A DNA stretch of 64,000 nt from Sinorhizobium saheli (GCF_001651875.1 NZ_LNQB01000066.1:1-64000); one strand, 5' to 3'; shown: positions 26,626-37,545, counted from the stretch's first letter. Translations and numbers: made by a program. The notes: generated by a model from the sequence alone, not told the origin.

Positions 26626-27762
26626 CTAATCGCTCAGCGTGTCGAAGAAATCCTTCATGCGGGCGAAGAAGCCCGTCGATTCCGGATTGTTCTCCTTGGA
26701 GGAGATCTGCTCGAATTCCTGCAGGAGCTCGCGCTGGCGCTTGGTGAGCTTCTGCGGCGTCTCGATCTGGATCTGGATATAGAGGTCGCCCGTCTGGTTG
26801 GAGCGCAGCACCGGCATGCCCTTGCCCTTGAGGCGGAACTGCTTGCCGGCCTGGGTGCCCTCCGGCACGGTGACGCGCGACTTGGTGCCGTCGAGCGTGG
26901 TGACGTCGAACTTGCCGCCGAGCGCCGCCGTCGTCATCGAGATCGGCACGGAGCAATAGAGGTCGGCGCCGTCGCGCTGGTAGAATTCGTGCGGCTTGAC
27001 CGAGAGGAAGATATAGAGGTCGCCCGCAGGGCCGCCGCGAAGCCCGGCCTCGCCTTCGCCCGAAAGGCGGATGCGCGTGCCGTCCTCGATGCCGGCCGGG
27101 ATGTTGACCGAGAGCGTGCGCTCCTCCATCACCCGGCCCTGGCCGTGGCATTTGCCGCACGGATCGGTGATCGTCTGGCCGCGGCCGCCGCAGGTCGGAC
27201 AGGTGCGCTCGATAGAGAAGAAGCCCTGGGCGGCGCGGATGCGGCCGCTGCCCTGACAGGTGCCGCAGGTCTTCGGGCTGGTGCCGGGCTTGGCGCCCGT
27301 GCCGGTGCAGACGTCACAGGTGACCGACGTCGGCACGCGAATCTGGGCCGTCTTGCCGGAAAAGGCCTCCTCGAGCGTGATCTCCATGTTGTAGCGCAGG
27401 TCCGCGCCGCGCTCGCGTCCGCCGGCCGAGCGGCGCCGGCCGCCGCCCATCATCTCGCCGAAGATGTCCTCGAAAATGTCGGAGAAGCCGCCGGCGCCGC
27501 CGGCGAAGCCGTTGCCGAAGCCCGCGCCCATGCCGCCGTGCTCGAAGGCCGCATGGCCGTAGCGGTCGTAGGCCGCGCGCTTTTGCGGGTCCTTCAGCGT
27601 CTCATAGGCTTCGTTGATTTCCTTGAAGGACTTTTCCGCTTCCTGGTCCCCGGGATTGCGGTCCGGGTGATATTTCATCGCGAGTTTGCGGAAGGCGCTC
27701 TTCAGTTCCTTCTCGTCCGCGTTTTTTTGAACGCCAAGCGTTTCGTAAAGATCACGTTTCAT
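26626..27762 (-). CDS. dnaJ: Chaperone DnaJ
   Basis: This 378-residue co-chaperone stimulates DnaK ATPase. The J-domain (residues 1-70) includes the HPDRNPGD motif. A Gly/Phe-rich linker follows (about 75-110), then four zinc-binding CxxCxGxG repeats ([32 protein letters not shown]) and the C-terminal substrate domains. It is downstream of dnaK on the same strand, but a strong intrinsic terminator and about 260 bp separate them, so it probably has its own promoter as well as some read-through. Confidence 0.97.
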   Translation of the reverse strand: MKRDLYETLGVQKNADEKELKSAFRKLAMKYHPDRNPGDQEAEKSFKEINEAYETLKDPQKRAAYDRYGHAAFEHGGMGAGFGNGFAGGAGGFSDIFEDIFGEMMGGGRRRSAGGRERGADLRYNMEITLEEAFSGKTAQIRVPTSVTCDVCTGTGAKPGTSPKTCGTCQGSGRIRAAQGFFSIERTCPTCGGRGQTITDPCGKCHGQGRVMEERTLSVNIPAGIEDGTRIRLSGEGEAGLRGGPAGDLYIFLSVKPHEFYQRDGADLYCSVPISMTTAALGGKFDVTTLDGTKSRVTVPEGTQAGKQFRLKGKGMPVLRSNQTGDLYIQIQIETPQKLTKRQRELLQEFEQISSKENNPESTGFFARMKDFFDTLSD

Positions 27763-27976
27763 GCTTCAAAGATCGTCCTGTTAACAGCGACAGGGCTTGC
27801 CAGCGCCGCGGATCCGAAGGCTGCCTGATTATCTTGCCACAGGATTTAGTAAACCTTTAAGCGCGATACCATAGCCAAGTCGGGGCGGAAGCGGTTTTTT
27901 GTCGGAAAACGCGCATTTCACGCCACTTTCCCTGACCTCTTCCTCGATCCCCGGGCGTCCGATCCGGCACGCTGCA

Positions 27977-28005
27977 ACAAAAAGGCCCGGGATCGCCCCG
28001 GGCCT
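27977..28005 (-). terminator. Intrinsic terminator of dnaK
   Basis: On the minus strand GGCCCGGG and CCCGGGCC pair over 8 bp around a 5-base loop (27984-28004) and are followed by TTTTTGTT. It lies about 20 bp after the dnaK stop codon. Confidence 0.85.
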
Positions 28006-28024
28006 CTCGTCCAAACCAGGATGC

Positions 28025-29950
<1,926 letters not shown>

Positions 29951-30036
29951 GTCGTTCTCTCCTTGCAGCGGACTGTCGGAACCCCGGTCAGGCATTCGTG
30001 GGACAGCCCCTAACGGGATGGTCTTTTGAAGTTCAT

Positions 30037-30052
30037 CGCAGCCGCGGCTGCG
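30037..30052. repeat. 16-bp palindrome in the dnaK leader
   Basis: CGCAGCCGCGGCTGCG is a perfect palindrome between the promoter candidate and the dnaK start. In RNA it could fold back on itself only as a hairpin with a minimal loop, or serve as a protein-binding site in DNA. Confidence 0.5.
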
Positions 30053-30063
30053 TCGATGCGGCG

Positions 30064-30093
30064 TATATAAGGACCGGCGTATCGGACTGCAAG
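30064..30093 (-). promoter_or_regulatory. Candidate heat-shock or vegetative promoter of dnaK
   Basis: On the minus strand CTTGCA (30093-30088) is followed after 16 bases by CTTATATA (30071-30064). This resembles the CTTGAA/C-type -35 of alphaproteobacterial RpoH and RpoD promoters, with one mismatch. It lies about 115-145 bp before the dnaK ATG. Confidence 0.45.
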
Positions 30094-30282
30094 GCATTCT
30101 GCGGGGCGATCCGGGGCAAATGCAAGCGGCCTCGGACGATCGGACGGAAGATGTGCTCGACCGCCTTCGCGGCTCGCGCGCCGAAGATTTGCAAGGCGGC
30201 CGTCGATGCCGCCCCCGGAGGGCCGCAAATGCGGCTCCGCGCGGGGCACTTCAATGGAGCAAAATCCTGAGCGCGTCGCGGT

Positions 30283-32523
30283 TCAGCCGCCCGTCAGCAG
30301 CTCGAACAGCGTCGTGCGGCGGGTCGTCCCCGTCGTTTCGCCGACGCCCGCCGGCGGGATCGGTCCGCCGGCCTGTTCCGCCGGGCGCACCTGCTCGACG
30401 GCGGCCGTGCCGTCGACGCCCGCGGGCGGCGCGGGGAAGGCCTCGGGATCGCCGCCCATGAGGCCGTCCGGCGCCGTCTCGCCGGCCGCGGCCATGCCGC
30501 CTTCGTCGAAGACCGGCTGCACGCCCGTCGTGCCGAAGAGCGGCGAGGGCGAAAGCCCCTCATGCGCGGCGACCATGAAATCATGCCAGGCCTTGGCCGG
30601 CAGGCCGCCGCCGGTGACCTTCTTCATCGACTTGCCGTCGTCGTTGCCGAACCAGACGCCGGTCGTCAGGTTCGACGTGTAGCCGACGAAGAGCGCGTCG
30701 CGGAAGGATTGCGTCGTGCCGGTCTTGCCGGCCGCCTCCCAGCCGGGCAGGCGTGCCTTCTTGCCGGTGCCGTTCGTCAGCACCCGCACCATCATCCGGT
30801 TCATCTCGCTGACGATCGCCGGGTCGAGCACGCGCGGCGGGTTGTCGTAGGTGTTTTCGTAGAGCACCGTGCCGTCGGCGGTGGAGATGCGGCGGATGAC
30901 ATGCGGGGTCGCCTTGAAGCCGCCATTCATGAAGGGGGCATAGGACGAGGTGAGTTCCACCAGCGTCACCTCCGACGTGCCGAGCGCGATCGAGGCGTTC
31001 GCCTGCATCTCGGAATCGATTCCCATCCGGTGCGCGAGCTGGACGACGTTCTGCGGTCCCACTTCCATCACCAGCTGGGCGGCAATCGTGTTCAGCGAAT
31101 TGGCGAGCGCATCGGCGAGCGTCACCTCGCCGCGATATTTCTGGTCGTAGTTTTCCGGCGTCCAGTTGCCGATCCTGACCGGCGCGTCGTTCCTGACCGA
31201 CATCGGCGTGCGGCCGATCTCCAGCGCCGCCGCGTAGACGAAGGGCTTGAAGGCCGAGCCCGGCTGGCGCTTCGCCTTGGAGGCGCGGTCGAACTGGCTC
31301 TCGGCATAGTCCCTGCCACCGACGAGCGCCCGGATGGCGCCGGTGCCGTCGATCGAGACGAGGGCCGCCTGCGACGCGTTGAGCTTGCCGCCCTCGGCAT
31401 CGAGCGTCGCGGCGATGACCTCTTCGGCCTTCTTCTCGAGCGTGAGGTCGATCGTCGTGTCGATGACGAGGTCCTGCTTGACCTCGCCGATCATGCCGGG
31501 AAGCTGGTCCATCACCATGTCGGCGACGTAGTGCTCGGCCCCCGACCAGAAGCTCTTCGCCCTGGTCGGCGTCTGCGACATCGCCGTCTTGATCTCGGCA
31601 TCGGTGACGTAGCCCTCCTCGCGCATGGCGCCGAGCACCACCTGCGCGCGCGCCTCCGCGGCTTCCGGGTCGCGCGCCGGCGACAGCCGCGACGGGGCCT
31701 TGAGGAGCCCGGCGAGCACCGCCGCCTCGCCGAGATTGACGTCGCGCGCCGACTTGTTGAAGTAGCGCCGCGAGGCCGCCTCGACGCCATAGGCGTTGGA
31801 GCCGAAGAAGACGCGGTTGAGATACATCGCCAGGATCTGGTCCTTGGTGTATTTCTGCTCCAGCCAGAAGGCGAGCAGCACCTCCTGCACCTTGCGCTCG
31901 AGCGTGCGTTCCGGTGACAGGAAGAGGTTCTTGGCGAGCTGCTGCGTGAGCGTCGAGCCGCCCTGGACCATGCGGCCGCTCGTGAGGTTGGTCAGCATGG
32001 CGCGCACGAGCCCCAGCGGGTCGACGCCGAAATGCGAATAGAACCGCCGATCCTCGATGGCGATCACCGCCTGCGGGATATAGGGCGACATGTCCTCGAG
32101 CGCGAGCGCCTCGCCGCCGGTCGCGCCGCGATTGGCGATGATGTCGCCGTTGACGGCGAGGATCTTGACGTTCGGCGGACGGTCGGGGATCGACCAGCTC
32201 GTCGCGCTCGGCATGCGCGCCCCGTAATAGAGCACCAGCCCGCCGACGCCGATCGCCCCCCATATGCCAAGCACGATGCACCAATAGGCAAGCCGCCGGA
32301 CGAGCCCGAAGAAGCCGCCGCCGGAACCGCCGCGGCCGCCGCCCCTCTTCGCCGGCCTGCCGCGCGTCTCGCGCTTGCCGCGGCCCTCGGATGCCTTGGC
32401 GCGTTTCAAGGGCTTGCGGCCGCCGGCCGTCACGCGATCGCTCGCATCGACGCGGAACTCGTCGCCGTCGTCGTCTCCGCCGAAGGAAGGTTCGATCCGT
32501 TGTCCCGATTTGCCGCTCGCCAT
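30283..32523 (-). CDS. Class A penicillin-binding protein (transglycosylase/transpeptidase)
   Basis: This 746-residue bifunctional murein synthase has a basic Lys/Arg/Gly-rich cytoplasmic tail (1-70) and one membrane helix (about 77-100). The GT51 glycosyltransferase domain has catalytic Glu157 in EDRRFYSHFGVD and a second conserved Glu in ERKVQEV. The transpeptidase domain shows Ser423-x-x-Lys426 (GSAFK), Ser-Leu-Asn at 476-478 and KTGT at 600-603. A Pro/Gly/Ala-rich C-terminal tail follows. It polymerises and cross-links peptidoglycan in the periplasm. The PBP1 subfamily (ponA- or pbpC-type) cannot be fixed. Confidence 0.93.
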   Translation of the reverse strand: MASGKSGQRIEPSFGGDDDGDEFRVDASDRVTAGGRKPLKRAKASEGRGKRETRGRPAKRGGGRGGSGGGFFGLVRRLAYWCIVLGIWGAIGVGGLVLYYGARMPSATSWSIPDRPPNVKILAVNGDIIANRGATGGEALALEDMSPYIPQAVIAIEDRRFYSHFGVDPLGLVRAMLTNLTSGRMVQGGSTLTQQLAKNLFLSPERTLERKVQEVLLAFWLEQKYTKDQILAMYLNRVFFGSNAYGVEAASRRYFNKSARDVNLGEAAVLAGLLKAPSRLSPARDPEAAEARAQVVLGAMREEGYVTDAEIKTAMSQTPTRAKSFWSGAEHYVADMVMDQLPGMIGEVKQDLVIDTTIDLTLEKKAEEVIAATLDAEGGKLNASQAALVSIDGTGAIRALVGGRDYAESQFDRASKAKRQPGSAFKPFVYAAALEIGRTPMSVRNDAPVRIGNWTPENYDQKYRGEVTLADALANSLNTIAAQLVMEVGPQNVVQLAHRMGIDSEMQANASIALGTSEVTLVELTSSYAPFMNGGFKATPHVIRRISTADGTVLYENTYDNPPRVLDPAIVSEMNRMMVRVLTNGTGKKARLPGWEAAGKTGTTQSFRDALFVGYTSNLTTGVWFGNDDGKSMKKVTGGGLPAKAWHDFMVAAHEGLSPSPLFGTTGVQPVFDEGGMAAAGETAPDGLMGGDPEAFPAPPAGVDGTAAVEQVRPAEQAGGPIPPAGVGETTGTTRRTTLFELLTGG

Positions 32524-32837
32524 GCCGGAAGGATAGGTCCCCTTGAGGCCGGACCGGGCTCGATCATCGCTTCCAAGCGATCCCCGGCGGCGCAGTTGTC
32601 GCGCGTCGGGCCTGTCCCGTCCGCTCGTGCCGATCCGTTGAACTTTAAATGCGGCAATTTAAGGGGGAGTTAAGGACGGGGTTTCGCGGATTGTCGACAT
32701 CTTTCAAATTGTTACCGCGGCCGCCGTCGACCGGTGCCGTGGATGCCGGATTTCGCCGATTCCGATGCTGCCCTGCATTATCTGCAATGCTGCAATGCAA
32801 CATTGTCCCTGTTAAATCAGGGGGGATGATTTATTCT

Positions 32838-32965
32838 CCTCCTTGTCGACGCGCTGTACCTCCTCCCACGGCGCCCGACATGAGATCGGTTCCACTCCTC
32901 CTCCCAGAACCGATCGAGTTCAAAGACCCCGACGCCACCTCCTCCCGGCTCGGGGTCTTTTCTCT
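32838..32965 (+). ncRNA. αr14-like small RNA with three CCTCCTCCC loops
   Basis: Three hairpins in a row each expose CCTCCTCCC, the complement of Shine-Dalgarno sequences. Hairpin 1 (32851-32874) has GCGCTGT pairing with ACGGCGC. Hairpin 2 (32884-32915) has a perfect 9-bp stem, GATCGGTTC with GAACCGATC. Hairpin 3 (32922-32960) has a perfect 11-bp stem starting AAAGACCCC, followed by a T-rich tract, and is the intrinsic terminator. A further CTCCTCC is unpaired at the 5' side. This is the design of the αr14 ('cuckoo') family, including S. meliloti NfeR1. The 5' end is estimated, and the promoter was not identified. Confidence 0.82.
32922..32962 (+). terminator. Intrinsic terminator of the αr14-like RNA
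   Basis: An 11-bp perfect stem (32922-32932 with 32950-32960) and a 17-base loop containing CCTCCTCCC precede TCTCTTT. The same hairpin therefore ends transcription and presents an anti-Shine-Dalgarno loop. Confidence 0.85.
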
Positions 32966-33021
32966 TTCTGGGCGTCCGCTGTCGTCGTGGTGGCCGCCGC
33001 AAGGCGCCTATCAGCGGACCC

Positions 33022-33909
33022 ATGAACCCCAAGGCTAACGGCTACGTCTTCGCGCTTCTGGCGATCGTCATCTTCTCGATCCAGGACGGCATCTCGAAGC
33101 ACCTCGGCGCGCTCTATCCGCCGGTTTTCGTAGCGATGATCCGCTACTGGGCCTTCGCCGCCTTCGCTGTGGCGCTCGCCGCGCGCGCGCCGGGCGGGCT
33201 TGGCGCCACCGTCAAGACGGGGAGGCCGCTCCTGCAGCTGCTGCGCGGCGCGCTTCTGCCGGCGCAGATCGTCGCCGTCATCACCTCCTTCACCATCGTC
33301 GGGCTCGCGCATTCCCAGGCGATCCTCGCGGCGACGCCGCTTTTCGTCGCCCTGCTCTCGATGCCGCTCCTCGGCGAGCGCGTCGGCTGGCGCCGCTGGA
33401 CGGCGATCACCATCGGCCTCATCGGCGTGCTCCTGATCCTGAAGCCGCAGGAGGGGGCGTTCAATCTCGACTTCCTGCTGCCGCTTACCGCAGCCTCGAT
33501 GTTCGCGATCTATGTCATCACCACGCGGCTTGCGAGCCGCGCGGATTCGGCGATGACCAGCTTCTTCTACACCGGCGTCGTCGGCGCCGCCGCGATCAGC
33601 CTCGTCGGTCCGTTCTTCTGGGCGACGCTGTCGGCGCCGGACTGGGGCTGGATGGTCCTGCTCTGCATCACCGGCTCGTCGAGCCATTATTTCCTGATCC
33701 GCGCCTATGACATGCTGGACGCCGCCGCGGTGCAGCCGCTCACCTACCTGCAGCTCGTCTTCGCCTCGATCATGGGCGTCGGCATGTTCGGCGAAACGCT
33801 GACGGCGAACATGATCGTCGGCTCGGTGCTGGTCGTCGCCGCCGGCATCTTCACCGTGTGGCGCGAGCACGTCGTCGCGCGACGCAGGGCCGGCCTGCCG
33901 CCGCGGTAA
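33022..33909 (+). CDS. EamA/DMT-family permease
   Basis: This 295-residue inner-membrane protein has ten hydrophobic helices arranged as two EamA repeats; for example, AILAATPLFVALLSMPLLGERVGWRRW ends the first and PLTYLQLVFASIMGVGMFGE the second. Members export or import small metabolites and amino acids. The substrate is unknown. It starts about 60 bp after the small-RNA terminator and has an AAGGC-type upstream sequence but no strong ribosome site. Confidence 0.9.
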   Translation: MNPKANGYVFALLAIVIFSIQDGISKHLGALYPPVFVAMIRYWAFAAFAVALAARAPGGLGATVKTGRPLLQLLRGALLPAQIVAVITSFTIVGLAHSQAILAATPLFVALLSMPLLGERVGWRRWTAITIGLIGVLLILKPQEGAFNLDFLLPLTAASMFAIYVITTRLASRADSAMTSFFYTGVVGAAAISLVGPFFWATLSAPDWGWMVLLCITGSSSHYFLIRAYDMLDAAAVQPLTYLQLVFASIMGVGMFGETLTANMIVGSVLVVAAGIFTVWREHVVARRRAGLPPR

Positions 33910-34030
33910 CCGGCCTCCTCAACGCAAAATCGCCCGGATCATACCGATACTGGCCCTTGTGAGCCGCGCTCTTCCTGGGCTTTGGCGTTCGGGCGCCGTC
34001 GCCGAGCACTGACTGAGCGCTTGTGAATGG

Positions 34031-34062
34031 ATCCTCGGGTCGAGCCAGTCGAGCCTGAGGAT
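34031..34062. repeat. Small imperfect palindrome
   Basis: ATCCTCGGGTCGA and TCGAGCCTGAGGAT face each other around a short spacer, with one insertion and one mismatch. Similar ATCCTCGGG palindromes are common between rhizobial genes. The rest of 33910-34139 shows nothing else. Confidence 0.5.
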
Positions 34063-34139
34063 GACCTCCGGACAGCGGGGTGCAAACCCGACTCTGCGGC
34101 ATTGCGCTCGGCGGGATTACCCCTTCGAGAGGAGATAGG

Positions 34140-34625
34140 ATGAGGTTTCTATGCGCAGTCGCGTTCGCGGCACTTTCGGCAACCAGCATCGAGGCGATGG
34201 CGCAGGAGACCATCGCCTATGTCGATGACCGTTCCGACGGCGCGGCGCTCGTCAGGTCACTCTACAACGCCATCAACCGCAAGGAATATGCCAGGGCCTA
34301 CAGCTATTTCGCCCCGTCGAAGCCCGTCGGCGAATTCAAGGCCTTCGTCGATGGTTACGCCAACACGCGATCCGTCGAATTGACGATCGGCAAGGCGACG
34401 ACGGAGGGCGCCGCCGGCAGCATCTATGCTGCCGTTCCCGTGGTGCTGAAGTCGGTTGAAAGTCAGGGCGAGCCGCGCTTCTTTTTCGGCTGCTATGTGG
34501 CCCGGATCGCCAATCCGGCGATCCAGGGCCTCCCCTTCACGCCCTACCAGATCGAGAAAGCCCATCTCGAAGAAGTCGAGGAGCCGATCGATCGGGCGGT
34601 CCCCTCCACTTGCACCACGCGCTAA
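34140..34625 (+). CDS. Conserved secreted protein, unknown function
   Basis: This protein of 161 residues has a short signal peptide (MRFLCAVAFAALSATSIEAMA, cleavage near residue 21). The mature part holds ALVRSLYNAINRKEYARAYSYF, a helix pattern seen in NTF2-like or tetratricopeptide-like small secreted proteins. Two cysteines (FFGCYVAR and STCTTR) could form a disulfide. I do not recognise a named family. The ATG has GAGAGGAG a few bases upstream. An alternative start at 34080 would lose the signal peptide. Confidence 0.8.
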   Translation: MRFLCAVAFAALSATSIEAMAQETIAYVDDRSDGAALVRSLYNAINRKEYARAYSYFAPSKPVGEFKAFVDGYANTRSVELTIGKATTEGAAGSIYAAVPVVLKSVESQGEPRFFFGCYVARIANPAIQGLPFTPYQIEKAHLEEVEEPIDRAVPSTCTTR

Positions 34626-34663
34626 AGCGCCGCCTTCAATCCAATTCAAGCGATGGGGCGACA

Positions 34664-35611
34664 TCAGGATTCGTTGGCGCTGCGCTGCTCCAGGAAGCGC
34701 GAGTGCTCGAAGACGAAGATGACGATCAGCGCCATGACGAAGGGGACGAGCAGGTAGAGCAGCCGGAAGATCGCCAGCGCCGCCAGCACGTCGGCCGGGT
34801 CCATCTCGGGGAGGGCGGCGATGAAGACGAGTTCCAGCACGCCGAGCCCGCCCGGCGCATGCGACAGGAGCGCTGCGGAGAAGGAGGCGAGGAAGATGCC
34901 GAGGACGACGATGTAGCCGGGATTGCCGGCTGCGGGCAGCGCAAAATAGATGATGCCGGCTGCGCCCAGAAGCTCGAGCGGGGCGATGATCAATTGCTTG
35001 AGGGCTATCGAAGGCCGCGGATAGTGGAGCTGGAACCAGCGCGTGCGCAGCGGCCGCAGGCCGACCAGGCTGCCGAGCACGTAGAGGGCGATGAGCGCGA
35101 GGATGAACACCCCGGTCGTCAGCGACATCTCGATCGGCAGCACTTCAGCGAAGCGCTCGATGATCTCGGGCCTCGCGAGTAGCACGATCGCCGAGAGCAT
35201 CAGCGTGCCGAGCGTGAAGGTGAAGGAGCAGAAGGCGACGAGCACGCCCACTTCGCCGGGCGTCAGCCCCTTCGAGCGATAGGCGCGATAGCGCACGACG
35301 GCACCGGAAAACACCGAGGCGCCGAGATTGTGCGAGAGCGCATAAGTGGTGAACGAGCAGATCGTGATGTACCAGAGCGAGATGCGGTGGCCGAGATGGT
35401 CGAGTGCCAGCTTGTCGTAAGCGGCAAGCGCCGCATAGGCGATGAGCGTCGAGCCGACGGCCAGCAGCCAGCTCGTGAACGAAATCGCCTGGAAGCTCGC
35501 GACGAATTCGTCGAGCGAAAGCCCTCTGAGCTCATGATAGAGCGCGTTCACCGAGAACAGAATCGCCGCCAGCCCCACGACGGGCCAGAAATATGTTCTC
35601 AGTCGCTTCAT
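34664..35611 (-). CDS. YbhN/LPG-synthase-like integral membrane protein (UPF0104)
   Basis: This 315-residue protein has about eight hydrophobic helices. Motifs include TYALSHNLGASVFSGAVVRYRAYRSKGLT and SHAPGGLGVLELVFIAALPEM, typical of the flippase-like membrane half of lysylphosphatidylglycerol synthases and the YbhN/AglD2 group. The soluble aminoacyl-transferase half found in MprF is absent. It may flip or handle a lipid, but function is only inferred. It converges with the secreted protein gene. Confidence 0.85.
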   Translation of the reverse strand: MKRLRTYFWPVVGLAAILFSVNALYHELRGLSLDEFVASFQAISFTSWLLAVGSTLIAYAALAAYDKLALDHLGHRISLWYITICSFTTYALSHNLGASVFSGAVVRYRAYRSKGLTPGEVGVLVAFCSFTFTLGTLMLSAIVLLARPEIIERFAEVLPIEMSLTTGVFILALIALYVLGSLVGLRPLRTRWFQLHYPRPSIALKQLIIAPLELLGAAGIIYFALPAAGNPGYIVVLGIFLASFSAALLSHAPGGLGVLELVFIAALPEMDPADVLAALAIFRLLYLLVPFVMALIVIFVFEHSRFLEQRSANES

Positions 35612-36001
35612 GCTCGCATCAGGGGGCCGGCCGGATCGAGGCGTGCCTTCCGGTTCGCGGTGGTGCCCGAGCGGTCAAGCCTGTCCCGCGCAATTAAAAA
35701 TTCGCGCCCGGAACCCGACGCCTCGCTCCTCAGCCCTGCCAATAGCCCACTTTCCCATTCTGTTCTGTTTTGTTTTCAAAAAAGGGAAGCATCCTGCGGC
35801 GGGCAGGTCAAGCAGCGATTACGATTGAGCGCGACGCGCTTCGATGCATGTCGCCCAAAAGTGTGGCGCGGTTTTGGGGCGACGACATGCATCAGGACCA
35901 ACGCATGTCGCCCAAAAGTGTAGAGCGGTTTTGGGGCGCAGACATGCATAATGCATGTCGCCCAAAGCGCGTCGCAAGAAATGCGTTCGATCGCGACGCG
36001 C
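35612..36001. other. Intergenic repeat-rich region
   Basis: This 390-bp gap between two genes of the same strand holds a pair of tandem palindromic units plus a third partial unit. These are flanked by CGCGACGCGCT direct repeats near 35830-35840 and 35992-36002. The first 200 bp show no feature except A/T-richer sequence near 35755-35790. Confidence 0.6.
35844..35972. repeat. Tandem palindromic units, GCATGTCGCCCAAAA type
   Basis: Two units start at 35846 and 35903 and share GCATGTCGCCCAAAAGTGT, GCGGTTTTGGGGCG and GACATGCAT. A partial third starts at 35953. Within unit 1, ATGCATGTCG pairs with CGACATGCAT and CCCAAAA with TTTTGGG. Unit lengths are 57 and 50 bases. The type is familiar as a rhizobial dispersed repeat. 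Confidence 0.8.
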
Positions 36002-37387
36002 TCAGGCGAGCGCGTCGAGGATGCGGATCCACGAGCGGATGCCCTTGTGGAAGGACTGGAGCTCGTATTTCTCGTTGGGCGAATGGATGCGGTCGTCGGC
36101 AAGGCCGAAGCCGACGAGCAGGGACTCCATGCCGAGCATCTTCTGGAAGTCGCCGACGATCGGAATAGAGCCGCCCATGCCGATGACGATCGCCGGCTTC
36201 GGCCATTCTTGAGACAGCGCCGCCTTGGCCCTGGTGAGGAGTTCGGAATCATAGGGCAGATGGATAGCCGGCGAAGCGCCGTGCTCATGAAACTCGACCG
36301 AGCAGTCCGCCGGGATCTTCGAGCGCACATAGGCGCGGAAACTCTCGCGCACCTTCGCCGGATCCTGGTTGCCGACGAGGCGGAAGGAGACCTTGGCGGA
36401 GGCCTCGGCCGCGATCACCGTCTTGAAGCCCTCGCCCGTATAGCCGCCGACGATGCCGTTGACCTCCGCCGTCGGCCGCGCCCAGGTGAGCTCGAGCACC
36501 GAGCGGCCCGTCTCGCCCGCGGGAATCGAGAGCCCCACCTCGCCGAGGAAATTCTCGGCCGTCCGGCCGAGCTTCTCCCAGCTCGCCTTGATCTCGGCGG
36601 GTGTTTCCTCGACGCCGTCGTAGAAATTGTCGAGCGTCACGCGGCCGGTCTCGTCGTGCAGCCCGGCCAGGATGCCGGTGAGGATGTGGATCGGGTTTGC
36701 CGCCGCGCCGCCGAAAAGGCCGGAATGCAGATCCCGGTCCGCCGCCCGGACGACGATCTCCTCGCCGACCAGACCGCGCAGGCCGGCGGAGATCGCCGGG
36801 GTCTCCCGGTCCCACATGCCGGTGTCGCAGATCAGCGCGTAGTCGGCCTTGAGTTCGGCGGCATTGGCCTCGAGAAAGGGCTTGAGCGAGTGTGATCCGG
36901 ATTCCTCCTCGCCCTCGAAGAGGATGGTGATGCGGCAGGGAAGGGCGCCGCGTGCCTCCTTGTAGGCGCGCACCGCCTCGACGAAGGTCATCAACTGCCC
37001 CTTGTCGTCGGATGTGCCGCGGCCGGTGAGGACCTTCCGTCCGGGTGCGATTTCCCTGACCGCGGGCTCGAAGGGGGGCGCCTCCCAGAGGTTCAGCGGG
37101 TCGACCGGCTGGACGTCGTAGTGGCCGTAGAACAGCAGGTGCGGCGCGTTCGCCGTTGCCGCTTGATGATGGGCCACGACCATCGGGTGGCCGGGCGTGT
37201 CGCGCACGGAGGCTTCGAAGCCGAGCGCCTGGAGTTCCGCCACTAGCCACTCGGCCGCCTTGCGGCACTCGGCCTTGTAGGCGGGGTCGGTGGAAATGGA
37301 CTTGATGCGGACGAGGTCGAAGAGCCGTTCCAGGCTCTGCGGCAGGTTAGCGTCGGCGCGCTCGAGAACGGGGGCGATACTTGCCAT
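36002..37387 (-). CDS. M20-family dipeptidase (PepV/DapE-like)
   Basis: This 461-residue zinc metallopeptidase has the M20 signature FYGHYDVQP (metal-binding His and Asp) and GRGTSDDKG (second Asp). The catalytic base and metal Glu lie in ILFEGEEESGS, and the dimerisation insert in the middle is visible. It is most like the family described as dipeptidase/ArgE-DapE, which hydrolyses dipeptides in the cytoplasm. The start at 37387 discards an 83-codon upstream extension that crosses a small-RNA locus. I cannot choose between peptidase and deacylase substrates. Confidence 0.88.
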   Translation of the reverse strand: MASIAPVLERADANLPQSLERLFDLVRIKSISTDPAYKAECRKAAEWLVAELQALGFEASVRDTPGHPMVVAHHQAATANAPHLLFYGHYDVQPVDPLNLWEAPPFEPAVREIAPGRKVLTGRGTSDDKGQLMTFVEAVRAYKEARGALPCRITILFEGEEESGSHSLKPFLEANAAELKADYALICDTGMWDRETPAISAGLRGLVGEEIVVRAADRDLHSGLFGGAAANPIHILTGILAGLHDETGRVTLDNFYDGVEETPAEIKASWEKLGRTAENFLGEVGLSIPAGETGRSVLELTWARPTAEVNGIVGGYTGEGFKTVIAAEASAKVSFRLVGNQDPAKVRESFRAYVRSKIPADCSVEFHEHGASPAIHLPYDSELLTRAKAALSQEWPKPAIVIGMGGSIPIVGDFQKMLGMESLLVGFGLADDRIHSPNEKYELQSFHKGIRSWIRILDALA

Positions 37388-37508
37388 CTTGCGAATCCCT
37401 TTTGGTCTTGCGGCGAAACTAGAATCGAAAGCGGGCCGCTTTAAGCGAATTCTTTTGATGCAACGATAAATTGTCGCACGGAAGCGGCCCGCCGATGAAA
37501 CCGGCAAC

Positions 37509-37545
37509 AAAAAACCGTCACGGCGCGGAGGCGGCGCCGTGACGG
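37509..37545 (-). terminator. Strong intrinsic terminator, minus strand
   Basis: A 12-bp perfect stem of CCGTCACGGCGC type with a 7-base loop is followed by six T residues. It ends the small-RNA candidate or any transcript from the membrane protein gene upstream. Confidence 0.85.

Larger units (their letters stand above)
29951..30282. other. dnaK leader and gap to the penicillin-binding protein gene
   Basis: This 332-bp gap has two parts. The first 145 bp hold the dnaK leader with a palindrome at 30037-30052 and a promoter candidate. The rest, 30100-30282, shows no convincing gene, RNA or repeat. Confidence 0.45.
32524..33021. other. Intergenic region with small RNA
   Basis: This 498-bp gap separates the divergent penicillin-binding protein and DMT permease genes. 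It holds the small-RNA locus at about 32838-32965. The remainder (32524-32830) shows no clear gene or repeat, apart from a local ATGCTGCAATGCAA-like stretch near 32785-32805. Confidence 0.6.

Noticed and set aside
35844-35972. CRISPR-like array
   Set aside because: There are only two full units and one partial unit, the 'spacers' are not variable, and no cas genes are nearby. The units are palindromic repeats.
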